Assembly: GCA_028710865.1 (NCBI GenBank) | Contig: JAQTUF010000019.1 | Location: forward strand, 1 to 9,557 | From: Candidatus Shapirobacteria bacterium | Lineage (GTDB): Bacteria; Patescibacteria; Microgenomatia; UBA12405 | Length of the DNA: 9,557 bases | Reading direction: 5' to 3' | Shown: in pieces, positions 1 to 7,182 of the stretch | How the letters are laid out: each line of letters starts with the position of its first letter | Position numbering within the stretch: the stretch's first letter is position 1 | Notes under the pieces: generated by a model | Databases searched by the model: none | What the model was told of the DNA's origin: nothing | The model's input: the letters and a program-made list of their open reading frames with translations, nothing else | Translations under genes and position numbers: made by a program

Positions 1-1
1 T

Positions 2-2059
2 TATTCGATTCTAACTTGGTGGTTTACAATTTTTATCATTGGGGTCTTAGCTTTACCTTTTATTTTTACCCTTTTTAATAAATTTTGGGATAAAGGTTAT
101 ATCTTTTCCAAGATTTTTTCTCTTATTACTCTTACTTATTTAATCCTTATTTTAGGGATTTTTAAAATATTACCTTTTACCCTACTGTCTCTAGTTTTTC
201 TTGGAACAGTATTTTTATTTTTAAATCTTCTTTTCCTTCGGCAAAAAAAAAGAATTTCGTTATTCATAGAGATGATTAAGAAAAATTATAAAATTTTTCT
301 TTTTCAAGAATTACTATTTTTAATTTTACTGACAGTTTGGTCTTTTGTTCGTGGTTTCGCTCCAAATATTGAGGGATTAGAAAAATACATGGATTGGGGG
401 TTTATTAATTCTGCTCTGCGATCTCATTTTTTACCACCTCAAGATATGTGGTTTGCTGGTCTTTCTATCAACTATTACTATTTTGGCCATCTTATTTTTG
501 CCCTAATCACTAAACTTTCTCAGATATCTTCCACTATCACTTACAACCTAAGTATAGCCACCGTTTTTTCACTTACATTCTTAAGTTCTTTTTCTCTTGC
601 TTCTAATATTGTTTTTTCTTTTTTCAAAAAAATTAAATTCCAAAAAATTGTTTTAGCTGGGTTAATTTCTGCCGTTGTACTTACTTTTGGAGGTAATTTG
701 CATTCAGTTTATAAAATAATTAAATTAAATTTTGGCCAAAACAACAATCATTTGAACTTCAGTCAAGAAGCTTTAACGAAATCTATTGACAGTTATTGGT
801 ACCCCGATGCTACTCGTTTTATTGGACATGATCCTGATACTAAAGACAAAACTATTCATGAATTTCCTATCTATAGTTTTGTAGTCGCCGATCTTCATGG
901 TCACATGAATGATATTCCTATTGTTCTATTTTTTCTTGCTACTCTTTTTACTTTAATTACAGCCTCACCTATCAAAGTAAATTGGTTATCTAGTTTACTT
1001 TTTGGCTTTATTCTATCTGTTTGTTATATGACTAATGCTTGGGATTTTGCCGTTTATGGTTTGTTTTTTGCTGTCTTTACTTTCCTTATCAATTTTAGTC
1101 GTGATGGTCCGAATAGTCTCATAAAGACTATTCTCAATGGGGGCTTAGTTATTATTTTTTGGTATCTCTTTTCTTTGCCATTCTCACTCAATTTTGTCCC
1201 AATGATGGAAGGAATTAGATTTTCTGATTCACATACGAATTTCTATCAGTTATTTATTTTATATGGAGGTTTCTGGATAATATCTCTTCCCTTTTTTATC
1301 TATTTTATAATTAAGCGTCCAAAACATCATTCAGATTATTTCATTTTTTCCCTAGTTTTAGTTGCTACTATTTTAGTCTTAATTCCTGAAATTTTTTATA
1401 TCAAAGATATTTACATCTATGAATATCGTCGAGCCAATACCATGTTTAAACTTGTTTATCAGGCGTTTATTTTATATTCCCTCTCTTCAGGATATTTTCT
1501 TATCCGTTTTTCTCATTTTTTAAAACATAAGATTTTAGAATTTTTATACAAGATAATTTTCTCAATTATTTTAGTTATTCACCTTTTTTACCCTTATTTT
1601 GCCATCAAATCCTTTTATGGCTCCAAATCTTATTTGGGACTCAATGGACTCAATTATTTAAAAGATTTTTATCCTGATAATTTTAATGCCATTAATTGGA
1701 TTAATAAAAACATTTCCGGTCAGCCAGTTATGCTAGAAGCAGTTGGAGATAGTTATACTACCTTCAATCAAATTTCTTCAGCCACAGGTCTTCCTACTAT
1801 AGAGGGATGGATTGTTCATGAATGGCTTTGGCGTGGAGGCTATGATCAACCATCAAAGCGCCAACAAGAAGTTACTACAATTTATGAATCATCTGATTTA
1901 GAAGAAATTAAAAAAATTCTTGAAAAGTATCAAGTCAAATATCTTTTTGTTGGTTCTAAAGAATACGAAAAATATCCCAAATTAGATAAAAATAAATTTG
2001 AAAAAATTGGGGGAGAAGTTGTTTTTGAGTCTGGTAAAACTACTATTTACCGATTATAG
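2..2059 (+). CDS. DUF2298 ('YYY' family) polytopic membrane protein, N-terminus outside window
   Basis: The reading frame is open from base 2 to the TAG at 2057-2059, giving 685 visible residues. The ATG at 272 is internal: the 90 codons before it encode family-like hydrophobic helices, including a TWWFTIFIIG stretch. Roughly fourteen or fifteen membrane segments are followed by a soluble C-terminal domain from about visible residue 560. Family hallmarks seen are RGxxPxIxGxEKxMD (349-395), the NYYYFGH motif (470-490), HDPDT followed by EFPIYSFVVADLHGH (about 829-906), and WIVHEWLWRGG (visible residues 603-613). The family (Chlor_Arch_YYY, PF10060) is known from Chloroflexi, archaea and candidate phyla. 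Its biochemical function is unproven. The GT-C-like layout of many helices plus a soluble tail suggests an envelope glycosyltransferase, but that is inference. The stop lies 9 bases before the helicase start, so co-transcription is likely. A run of nine A at 243-251 sits within the frame without breaking it. Confidence 0.88.
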   Translation, partial: YSILTWWFTIFIIGVLALPFIFTLFNKFWDKGYIFSKIFSLITLTYLILILGIFKILPFTLLSLVFLGTVFLFLNLLFLRQKKRISLFIEMIKKNYKIFLFQELLFLILLTVWSFVRGFAPNIEGLEKYMDWGFINSALRSHFLPPQDMWFAGLSINYYYFGHLIFALITKLSQISSTITYNLSIATVFSLTFLSSFSLASNIVFSFFKKIKFQKIVLAGLISAVVLTFGGNLHSVYKIIKLNFGQNNNHLNFSQEALTKSIDSYWYPDATRFIGHDPDTKDKTIHEFPIYSFVVADLHGHMNDIPIVLFFLATLFTLITASPIKVNWLSSLLFGFILSVCYMTNAWDFAVYGLFFAVFTFLINFSRDGPNSLIKTILNGGLVIIFWYLFSLPFSLNFVPMMEGIRFSDSHTNFYQLFILYGGFWIISLPFFIYFIIKRPKHHSDYFIFSLVLVATILVLIPEIFYIKDIYIYEYRRANTMFKLVYQAFILYSLSSGYFLIRFSHFLKHKILEFLYKIIFSIILVIHLFYPYFAIKSFYGSKSYLGLNGLNYLKDFYPDNFNAINWINKNISGQPVMLEAVGDSYTTFNQISSATGLPTIEGWIVHEWLWRGGYDQPSKRQQEVTTIYESSDLEEIKKILEKYQVKYLFVGSKEYEKYPKLDKNKFEKIGGEVVFESGKTTIYRL

Positions 2060-2068
2060 TAGTCTTAC

Positions 2069-3958
2069 ATGTTAGATATCCTTTCCGGTCTCAATCCTCA
2101 ACAACGAGAAGCTGTCACCTATATCAAATCTCCACTTTTAGTTTTAGCTGGTGCAGGATCAGGTAAAACTAGAGTCCTGACTCATCGAGCTGCTTATTTT
2201 ATTCAACAAAAATTAGCTACTCCTGAGCAAATTTTACTTTTAACTTTTACCAATAAAGCTGCCGATGAAATGAGGCAAAGAATGGATAAATTATTAGCAG
2301 GCTCGCCCGCCCAAACTGCGAAGCTGTTGGCGGGGACCTTTCATTCTTTTTGTTGCCGTATTCTCAGATCAGATGGTTTAAATATTGGCATCCCTCAAAA
2401 CTTTGTTATCTATGATACTAATGACCAAGAAAATCTTATAAAGAATTCCCTAAAAGATTTAAATTTAACTACTAAAGAATTCAAACCATCTAGTATTTTG
2501 TATTATATCGAATCAGCTAAAAATTCTTTTCAGTCTCCTCAAGAGATGGCTAGTCAATCTCATGGTTTTTGGCAAGATTATGCTGCCAAAATTTACAAAG
2601 ATTATCAAAAAAAACTGGAAAAATTTCATGCTTTAGATTTTAATGATCTACTTTTTAAAACTGTTCAATTATTTTTAGATCATCCTAAAATTTTAGAAAA
2701 ATATCAGGATAAATATCGTTTTATTTTAGTTGATGAATACCAGGATACTAATCAAATTCAATATCTTTTAACTAAACTTTTAGCCAAAAAATATCAACAG
2801 ATCACTGCTGTCGGAGATGCTTCTCAATCAATCTATGGTTGGCGAGGAGCCGATTTTAAAAATCTCATGAATTTTGTTAATGATTTTAAAAATACTAAGA
2901 TTGTTAATCTTGAACAGAATTATCGTTCTACCCAAAATATTTTAGAAGCAGCCAATTCTGTTATTTCCAAAAATAATTCTCATCCTGTTTTAAAACTTTT
3001 TACTGATAAAAAATCAAATGATTTGATTAAAATTTATGAAGCTAATTCAGAAATTGATGAAGCCGAATTTATTGCTCAAAAAATAAAATTCATTCAAGAT
3101 AATATGCAAATTCCTCTTAATCAAATTGCTGTTTTATATCGGATGAATGCTCAATCTCGGGTTATTGAAGAGGCATTTTTAAAATTTGGTATTCCTTATG
3201 TTCTCATCGGTGGCACTAGATTTTATGAAAGAGCTGAAATAAAAGATATCTTATCTATGTTACGTTTTGCTACCAATCGCTTGGATAAAATTTCTCAAGA
3301 TAGACTGGACAAAATTTTTGGTAAAAGACGTAAAGCAGTTTTTCTTGAACACTTAAACAATTTAGAGATAAAAAAACTCAATTCGCTTCAGGTATTAGAA
3401 TCGTTAATTACTAACTCTGGTTATTTAGATCGTTATAATCCCAAAGACGAAGATGATCAAAAACGGATAGAAAATATCAAAGAATTAAAATCGGTTGCTA
3501 CTACTTTCCCTGAAATTCATGATTTTTTGGAAAATATTTCTTTAGTTCAACAAGAATATTCACTTCAAGAAAAGAACAAGAAAAAAGAAAAACGCAATGG
3601 TGTTAGACTTATGACTCTTCATGGCGCCAAGGGGTTGGAATTTGAAGTTGTTTTTTTGGTTGGATTAGAAGAGGGGATTCTTCCTCATTCTCGTTGTTTT
3701 ATTGAAGAATCAGAAATTGAAGAAGAACGCCGTCTTTGTTATGTTGGTATTACTCGAGCCAAAGACTATCTTTATATTTCTTATACCGATCGTCGTCTTT
3801 TTTTTGGTAAAAGTTCTCTTAATGAACCTAGTCGGTTCTTATTAGATATTCCCAATAATTTGGTAGAATTAGAGGAAACATTAGAAACTATTCGCGATTA
3901 TCGTCGTCCAAAAAACAGTGATGATGGTGATCTAGTTTACGACCCCGATGTTTATTAA
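2069..3958 (+). CDS. uvrD: UvrD/PcrA-type superfamily 1A DNA helicase, compact form
   Basis: This 629-residue ATP-driven 3'-5' DNA helicase is expected to act in nucleotide excision repair, in removing protein roadblocks and at replication forks. All helicase motifs are visible: Q motif LNPQQREAV (8-16), Walker A AGAGSGKT (27-34), motif Ia TFTNKAADEM, GTFHSFC, Walker B DEYQDT (222-227), motif III GDASQSIYGWRGAD (249-262), motif IV NLEQNYRST (280-288), motif V TLHGAKGLEF (516-525) and motif VI EERRLCYVGITRAK (552-565). It is shorter than the roughly 720 residues of E. coli UvrD or Bacillus PcrA. The 2B region between FYERAEIKD (about 384) and motif V is about 50 residues shorter than usual, and only about 64 residues follow motif VI, so the usual C-terminal Tudor-like domain is probably absent. 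The ATG at 2069 puts the Q motif at the normal place. No SD precedes it, but TATAGT at 2055-2060, overlapping the previous stop, could be a -10 box. The choice between uvrD and pcrA as a name is arbitrary here. Confidence 0.95.
   Translation: MLDILSGLNPQQREAVTYIKSPLLVLAGAGSGKTRVLTHRAAYFIQQKLATPEQILLLTFTNKAADEMRQRMDKLLAGSPAQTAKLLAGTFHSFCCRILRSDGLNIGIPQNFVIYDTNDQENLIKNSLKDLNLTTKEFKPSSILYYIESAKNSFQSPQEMASQSHGFWQDYAAKIYKDYQKKLEKFHALDFNDLLFKTVQLFLDHPKILEKYQDKYRFILVDEYQDTNQIQYLLTKLLAKKYQQITAVGDASQSIYGWRGADFKNLMNFVNDFKNTKIVNLEQNYRSTQNILEAANSVISKNNSHPVLKLFTDKKSNDLIKIYEANSEIDEAEFIAQKIKFIQDNMQIPLNQIAVLYRMNAQSRVIEEAFLKFGIPYVLIGGTRFYERAEIKDILSMLRFATNRLDKISQDRLDKIFGKRRKAVFLEHLNNLEIKKLNSLQVLESLITNSGYLDRYNPKDEDDQKRIENIKELKSVATTFPEIHDFLENISLVQQEYSLQEKNKKKEKRNGVRLMTLHGAKGLEFEVVFLVGLEEGILPHSRCFIEESEIEEERRLCYVGITRAKDYLYISYTDRRLFFGKSSLNEPSRFLLDIPNNLVELEETLETIRDYRRPKNSDDGDLVYDPDVY
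2306..2334. repeat. GC-rich imperfect inverted repeat inside uvrD, GCGAAGC apex
   Basis: In this AT-rich window, 27 of the 38 bases at 2301-2338 are G or C. The arms 2306-2319 and 2323-2334 pair as CCCG, CC, AAC and GC blocks, with bulges at 2310 and 2313 and one T-T mismatch (2317/2325). The apex GCGAAGC (2318-2324) is a sequence known to form an unusually stable DNA mini-hairpin. The patch is read in frame as part of KLLAGSPAQTAKLLAG, between the motif Ia region and GTFHS, where UvrD relatives have a variable linker. It could be a remnant of a small palindromic element inserted in frame, or simply an unusual local sequence. Confidence 0.5.
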
Positions 3959-3965
3959 AACAATC

Positions 3966-4976
3966 ATGCCAACTAGAATTCTTACAGACAAAGATCAAAA
4001 AATTTATAATTCGGTAGTTGTTCATCCGGTTCAAACTTGGGAATGGGGCGAGTTTCAAAAATCACAGAGTCATCAAATTTTTCGCTTTGGGGTTTTCGAC
4101 GACAAAGACAAAATAAAATCAGCTTACACCATCAGTTTTCACAAAGTTCCCAAAACCAAATATTCTATCGGAACAATTTTGCGTGGCCCAAAGGTTAATG
4201 AAGAAATGTTAAAAAATATCAAGAAAGTTGCTCTCGAAAACAACGCTATTTTTGTTAAATTCGAACCAGATATTTCTAACCTTGATTCGTCGATGCAATT
4301 TTCTAACATGCTTGTTTCACCCAAAGTTGCTTTTTATCCACATACTTTTTTAATTGATTTAAATAAATCAGAAGATAAAATTTTAGAATTAATGCACTCT
4401 AAAACTCGTTATAATATTAAAATTGCTAATCGTCATGGAGTCGAAGTTAAAGAAATGACCAATGACAAAGGTTTTGAAATTTATCTCAAACTTCTTTTTG
4501 ATACCACCAAGCGTCAAGGTTTTTATCTCCACACCCAAAAATATCATCGTGATTTATGGAAAACTCTAAAAACTACCGATATTCCCCATATTATGTTGGC
4601 ATACTATCAAGGTAAGGTTTTATCTGCTTTTATGTTGTTCAAATCAAAAGATCAACTTTTTTATCCTTATGGGGCTTCGCTTGATATCCATCGTGAAGTT
4701 ATGGCCCCAACTTTGCTTATGTGGGAATCAATTAAATTAGGAAAAAAGTTAAAATGTAAAACTTTTGATATGTGGGGTTGTCTTGGTCCTGAAGCTAACG
4801 AAACAGATAATGGTTTTGGTTTTCACCGCTTTAAACAAGGATTTGGAGGGGAACTTTTCCAATATATCGGTACTTATGATTTTGTAATTAATTCAACACT
4901 TTACAAAATTTACAACTTAATCGATAGGTATCGTTGGCAGTTTCTTCGTTTTAAAGCTAAAATCTTAAGGAAATAA
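3966..4976 (+). CDS. FemA/FemX-like peptidoglycan bridge aminoacyltransferase (FemAB family)
   Basis: This 336-residue protein belongs to the FemAB family, whose members use aminoacyl-tRNA to add residues to the peptide side chain of lipid II at the inner membrane face. It probably helps build the peptidoglycan cross-bridge; the amino acid added cannot be read from sequence. Family features are QTWEWGEFQKS (23-33), ILRGPK (71-76), FVKFEPDI (96-103), KTRYNIKIANRHGVEVK (146-162), YGASLD (235-240), MAPTLLMWESIK (246-257), FDMWGCLGP (267-275) and FKQGFGGELFQYIGTYD (289-305). The length is normal for a FemX-like protein with two GNAT-type folds. Two starts are possible. ATG 3948 would overlap uvrD by 11 bases and add MFIKTI. 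ATG 3966 lies 7 bases after the uvrD stop and starts MPTRIL, which better fits relatives. Neither has an SD. TAAAAC at 3956-3961, four bases before ATG 3966, resembles the boxes at leaderless starts elsewhere here. Confidence 0.9.
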   Translation: MPTRILTDKDQKIYNSVVVHPVQTWEWGEFQKSQSHQIFRFGVFDDKDKIKSAYTISFHKVPKTKYSIGTILRGPKVNEEMLKNIKKVALENNAIFVKFEPDISNLDSSMQFSNMLVSPKVAFYPHTFLIDLNKSEDKILELMHSKTRYNIKIANRHGVEVKEMTNDKGFEIYLKLLFDTTKRQGFYLHTQKYHRDLWKTLKTTDIPHIMLAYYQGKVLSAFMLFKSKDQLFYPYGASLDIHREVMAPTLLMWESIKLGKKLKCKTFDMWGCLGPEANETDNGFGFHRFKQGFGGELFQYIGTYDFVINSTLYKIYNLIDRYRWQFLRFKAKILRK

Positions 4977-4977
4977 A

Positions 4978-5017
4978 AAAGGTGTCTACACAAAAAGTCT
5001 AAAAAATAGACACCTTT
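4978..5017. terminator. Bidirectional hairpin terminator between converging genes
   Basis: A perfect 11-bp inverted repeat has arms AAAGGTGTCTA (4978-4988) and TAGACACCTTT (5007-5017) around an 18-base A-rich loop. It begins one base after the femAB-like stop codon and ends six bases before the stop codon of the minus-strand gene. On the minus strand the stem runs into six T residues (complement of 4975-4980), a good rho-independent terminator. On the plus strand the stem ends in TTTAAATTATTAT, a weaker tail. Inside the loop, GTCTA (4997-5001) can pair instead with TAGAC (5007-5011), giving a competing short hairpin. Confidence 0.85.
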
Positions 5018-5023
5018 AAATTA

Positions 5024-5326
5024 TTATATTTCTAAACAACACCCTCTCAAGCAAATTCCATCAGGATGACTCATTTTTACTTGAGGTTGTAAAAAATATT
5101 GATAAACATCTTCATTTTGTTTTTTTAACTCTTCCAAAAATGTGTCATATAAAATAACAAACACTGTTTGTAGATTTGTATCATCGACTTCAAATTTATT
5201 TACGCCAATTTCATATCTAGGTTCTTTCGAAATCTTCTCGATCGTGAATTTTAAACCTACTAAATCTTCTTCTATGTCAGAGGGTTCATCGATATCAGGA
5301 ATTGCTTTAATGATAATGGTTTTCAA
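5024..5326 (-). CDS. Small acidic hypothetical protein with CxxxCC tail
   Basis: I do not recognise this 100-residue protein. It starts with TTG (5326-5324), chosen because a strong AAAGGAG SD lies 8 bases upstream and no nearby ATG fits. It reads MKTIIIKAIPDIDEPSDIEE, then an apparent beta-rich centre (about 24-50), a likely amphipathic segment (about 52-80, with a VFVILYDTFLEELKKQ core) and a tail HPDGICLRGCCLEI in which C92, C96 and C97 are the only cysteines. It has many Asp/Glu residues, no signal peptide and no membrane helix, so it is probably cytosolic. The cysteines could bind metal or form a disulfide. A peptide precursor is conceivable, but no modifying enzyme or transporter lies nearby. 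It stands alone, with its own promoter and terminator. The opposite strand at 5142-5348 also carries an open frame, but the SD, promoter and terminator all support the minus strand. Confidence 0.72.
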   Translation of the reverse strand: MKTIIIKAIPDIDEPSDIEEDLVGLKFTIEKISKEPRYEIGVNKFEVDDTNLQTVFVILYDTFLEELKKQNEDVYQYFLQPQVKMSHPDGICLRGCCLEI

Positions 5327-5334
5327 AATAATTT

Positions 5335-5341
5335 CTCCTTT
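5335..5341 (-). promoter_or_regulatory. Strong Shine-Dalgarno AAAGGAG that fixes a TTG start
   Basis: On the minus strand AAAGGAG is followed by 8 bases (AAATTATT) and then TTG. This is the main reason for accepting TTG at 5326 as the start of the 100-residue gene. Such an SD is exceptional here, since most other genes have none. Confidence 0.8.
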
Positions 5342-5366
5342 ACTTTAAAGTGCTTTTTGTAACAAA
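5342..5366 (-). promoter_or_regulatory. Two short palindromes in the leader of the 100-residue gene
   Basis: A perfect 10-bp palindrome ACTTTAAAGT (5342-5351) touches the SD. An 11-base palindrome TTTGT-A-ACAAA (5356-5366) covers the expected transcription start just after the -10 box. Either could be an operator or a small leader hairpin. In AT-rich DNA, short palindromes also arise by chance, so regulatory meaning is a weak inference. Confidence 0.25.
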
Positions 5367-5374
5367 GTATATCA
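5366..5374 (-). promoter_or_regulatory. Extended -10 promoter for the 100-residue gene
   Basis: On the minus strand TGATATACT matches the extended -10 consensus TGnTATAAT in all but one base. There is no convincing -35 hexamer 16-18 bases upstream, which is tolerated by extended -10 promoters. Transcription would begin near 5359, giving a leader of about 33 bases that contains the SD. Confidence 0.5.
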
Positions 5375-5404
5375 CGAACAAGTTCTAAACTTTTCCCAAA
5401 ATAG

Positions 5405-5414
5405 GTTAAAATAG
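5405..5414 (+). promoter_or_regulatory. GTTAAAATAG box, probable -10 of a leaderless gatCAB transcript
   Basis: The hexamer TAAAAT (5407-5412) ends five bases before the gatC ATG at 5418. A -10 box at that distance puts the transcription start at or next to the A of the start codon, so the mRNA would have no leader. No SD is present, which fits. The same ten bases occur at 9502-9511 before another start codon. A clear -35 box is not visible. Confidence 0.55.
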
Positions 5415-5417
5415 CTT

Positions 5418-5717
5418 ATGTCTGCAAGTAAAATTTCTCCAAAAAGTCTTGACCATATTGCCAAACTTGCTCGAATCCAATTAAATGAAAAAGAAAAAAA
5501 AACTTTTTTACCTCAAATTGAATCAGTTATTGAATATTTTGATATCCTTAATCAAGTAAACACTGATGGGGTAAAACCTACCTTTAGGGTCAATGAACAA
5601 TCAAATGTCTTTCATGAAGACAAAATAAAAGAATCTCTTCCAGTAAAAGAAGCTATTTTTCAGGCTACTCGTATTAAAGATAATTATTTTGTTGTTACCG
5701 CCACTATCAAAAAATAA
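5418..5717 (+). CDS. gatC: Asp/Glu-tRNA amidotransferase subunit C
   Basis: GatC is the small subunit that holds GatA and GatB together in the complex that turns Glu-tRNA(Gln) and/or Asp-tRNA(Asn) into Gln-tRNA(Gln) and/or Asn-tRNA(Asn). The 99 residues have the normal length and pattern: an N-terminal helix SPKSLDHIAKLARIQLNEKE (8-27), a second helix IESVIEYFDILNQVNTDGV (34-52), a mid-region PTFRVNEQSNVFHEDK, where family members usually have an LR-D motif, and a C-terminal YFVVTATIKK strand. It is the first gene of gatC-gatA-gatB. Its TAA stop lies one base before the gatA ATG. The start has no SD but follows a -10-like box by five bases. A run of nine A followed by CTTTTTT (5494-5509) lies in the coding sequence and is in frame. 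Confidence 0.95.
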   Translation: MSASKISPKSLDHIAKLARIQLNEKEKKTFLPQIESVIEYFDILNQVNTDGVKPTFRVNEQSNVFHEDKIKESLPVKEAIFQATRIKDNYFVVTATIKK

Positions 5718-5718
5718 T

Positions 5719-7182
5719 ATGGATTTCCAAAAACTTACCATTAATCAGCTGAGACAAGGTCTCGTTGATAAAAAATTTACAACCACCCAAATCGTTCAAT
5801 TTTTTTTAGATCGTATAAAAAACATTGATCCTCAAATAAAAACTTTTATCACTATTACTGATGAATTTGCCTTATATCAGGCAAAAAATATTGATATAAA
5901 AATTCAAAAAGGGGAACTAGTCGGTAAACTTGCTGGCTCAGTTATGGCCGTTAAAGATATTTTTTTAACTAAAGGTATTCAAACTACTGCCGCTTCCCAA
6001 GTTTTAAAAGGTTATATTCCGGCATATTCCTCCACCGTTTATCAACGACTTATTGATGAAGATGCCATTTGTATTGGTAAAGTCAACACTGACCCTTTTG
6101 CTTTTGGTGGTTCCACTGAAAATTCTGGGTTTTTTACTACTAAAAATCCTTGGGATTTAACTCGTATCCCTGGCGGTTCATCCGGTGGTTCAGCCGCTGC
6201 TCTTGCTGCTGGTTTATGTACCTTTGCTCTTGGTACTGACACTGGTGGCTCTATTCGTCTACCAGCTTCTTTATGTGGCGTTTCTGGTATTAAACCTACC
6301 TATGGACTTAATTCTCGTTATGGTATCACTGCTATGGCCTCATCTTTTGATTGTCCTGGTGTTTTTGCCAACTATATTCAAGATATTGCCACCTTAACTC
6401 AAATTACTGCTGGCAAAGACGCTTATGATGCTACATCCTCGGAAAAATCTATTCCCGATTATGTTTCTCTCTTAGAAAAAACCAATATTAAAGGTCTAAA
6501 AATTGGTCTTCCAAAGGAATATTTTACTGACGATATCAACCCTGAAGTTAAAGAAAAAGTTATGGCCGCTGCCAAAGTCTTTGAAAATTGTGGAGCTATC
6601 GTTAAACAAGTTTCCCTCCCTAACACTAACCTTGGTATTGCTGTTTATTATATTCTCGTCCCTTCTGAAATCTCTGCTAATATGGCTCGTTATGATGGTA
6701 TTCGTTTTGGGCAATCAGATACTAGTGCCACAGACATAATTCCTTACTATATGAAAACCAGGGGTAAATTTATGGAGCCAGAAGTTAAACGTCGTATTAT
6801 GATTGGAACTTACGCCTTATCTTCTGGATATTATGATGCCTATTACACTAAAGCTGCCAAAGTCCGTACCTTAATCAAAAAAGAATTTACTGATGTTTTA
6901 TCTGATGTTGACGTTATCTTAGCTCCAGTTTCTGCTACAACTGCCTGGAAAATTGGCGAAAAAATTAACGACCCTCTTAAAATGTATTTAGTTGATGCTT
7001 ATACAGTTTGTATCAATGTCGCTGGTGTTCCTTCAATTGCCCTACCTTGTGGTTTTGATTCCCAAAATCTTCCCATTGGTTTTCAAATTATTGGTAATTT
7101 ATTTGAAGAATCCAAAATCCTCTCTATTGCTCACCAATATCAACAATTTACTGATTACCACTTACAAAGCCCTAAATTATGA
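5719..7182 (+). CDS. gatA: Asp/Glu-tRNA amidotransferase subunit A (amidase)
   Basis: GatA is the glutaminase subunit. It releases ammonia from glutamine, and the ammonia travels to GatB for amidation of the mischarged tRNA. The 487 residues carry the amidase-signature Ser-cisSer-Lys triad: K79 in AVKD, S154 in PGGSSGGSAA and S178 in GTDTGGSIRLPA. Counting from the ATG at 5719, these numbers equal those of Staphylococcus aureus GatA (K79, S154, S178), which supports this start over a TTG ten codons upstream that would overlap gatC. The ATG is one base after the gatC stop, and the TGA stop overlaps the gatB start, so translation is probably coupled. No SD is visible. TGA serves as a stop here, consistent with genetic code 11. 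No key residue is missing. Confidence 0.97.
   Translation: MDFQKLTINQLRQGLVDKKFTTTQIVQFFLDRIKNIDPQIKTFITITDEFALYQAKNIDIKIQKGELVGKLAGSVMAVKDIFLTKGIQTTAASQVLKGYIPAYSSTVYQRLIDEDAICIGKVNTDPFAFGGSTENSGFFTTKNPWDLTRIPGGSSGGSAAALAAGLCTFALGTDTGGSIRLPASLCGVSGIKPTYGLNSRYGITAMASSFDCPGVFANYIQDIATLTQITAGKDAYDATSSEKSIPDYVSLLEKTNIKGLKIGLPKEYFTDDINPEVKEKVMAAAKVFENCGAIVKQVSLPNTNLGIAVYYILVPSEISANMARYDGIRFGQSDTSATDIIPYYMKTRGKFMEPEVKRRIMIGTYALSSGYYDAYYTKAAKVRTLIKKEFTDVLSDVDVILAPVSATTAWKIGEKINDPLKMYLVDAYTVCINVAGVPSIALPCGFDSQNLPIGFQIIGNLFEESKILSIAHQYQQFTDYHLQSPKL

Noticed and set aside
243..251. Run of nine A as a frameshift or slippage site
   Set aside because: The frame is continuous through it, and such runs are expected in AT-rich coding DNA. 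The similar run at 5494-5502 in gatC is also in frame.
5142..5348. 68-codon plus-strand open frame opposite the 100-residue gene
   Set aside because: It has no SD and no promoter, and its product is not protein-like. The minus strand has a strong SD, an extended -10 and a terminator.
5689..5718. Longer gatA start at a TTG within gatC
   Set aside because: It has no SD, and the catalytic-residue numbering matches S. aureus GatA exactly when the ATG at 5719 is used.
6042..6397. Open frames on both strands inside gatA
   Set aside because: They are shadows of the highly conserved amidase signature region, and their translations show no family features.
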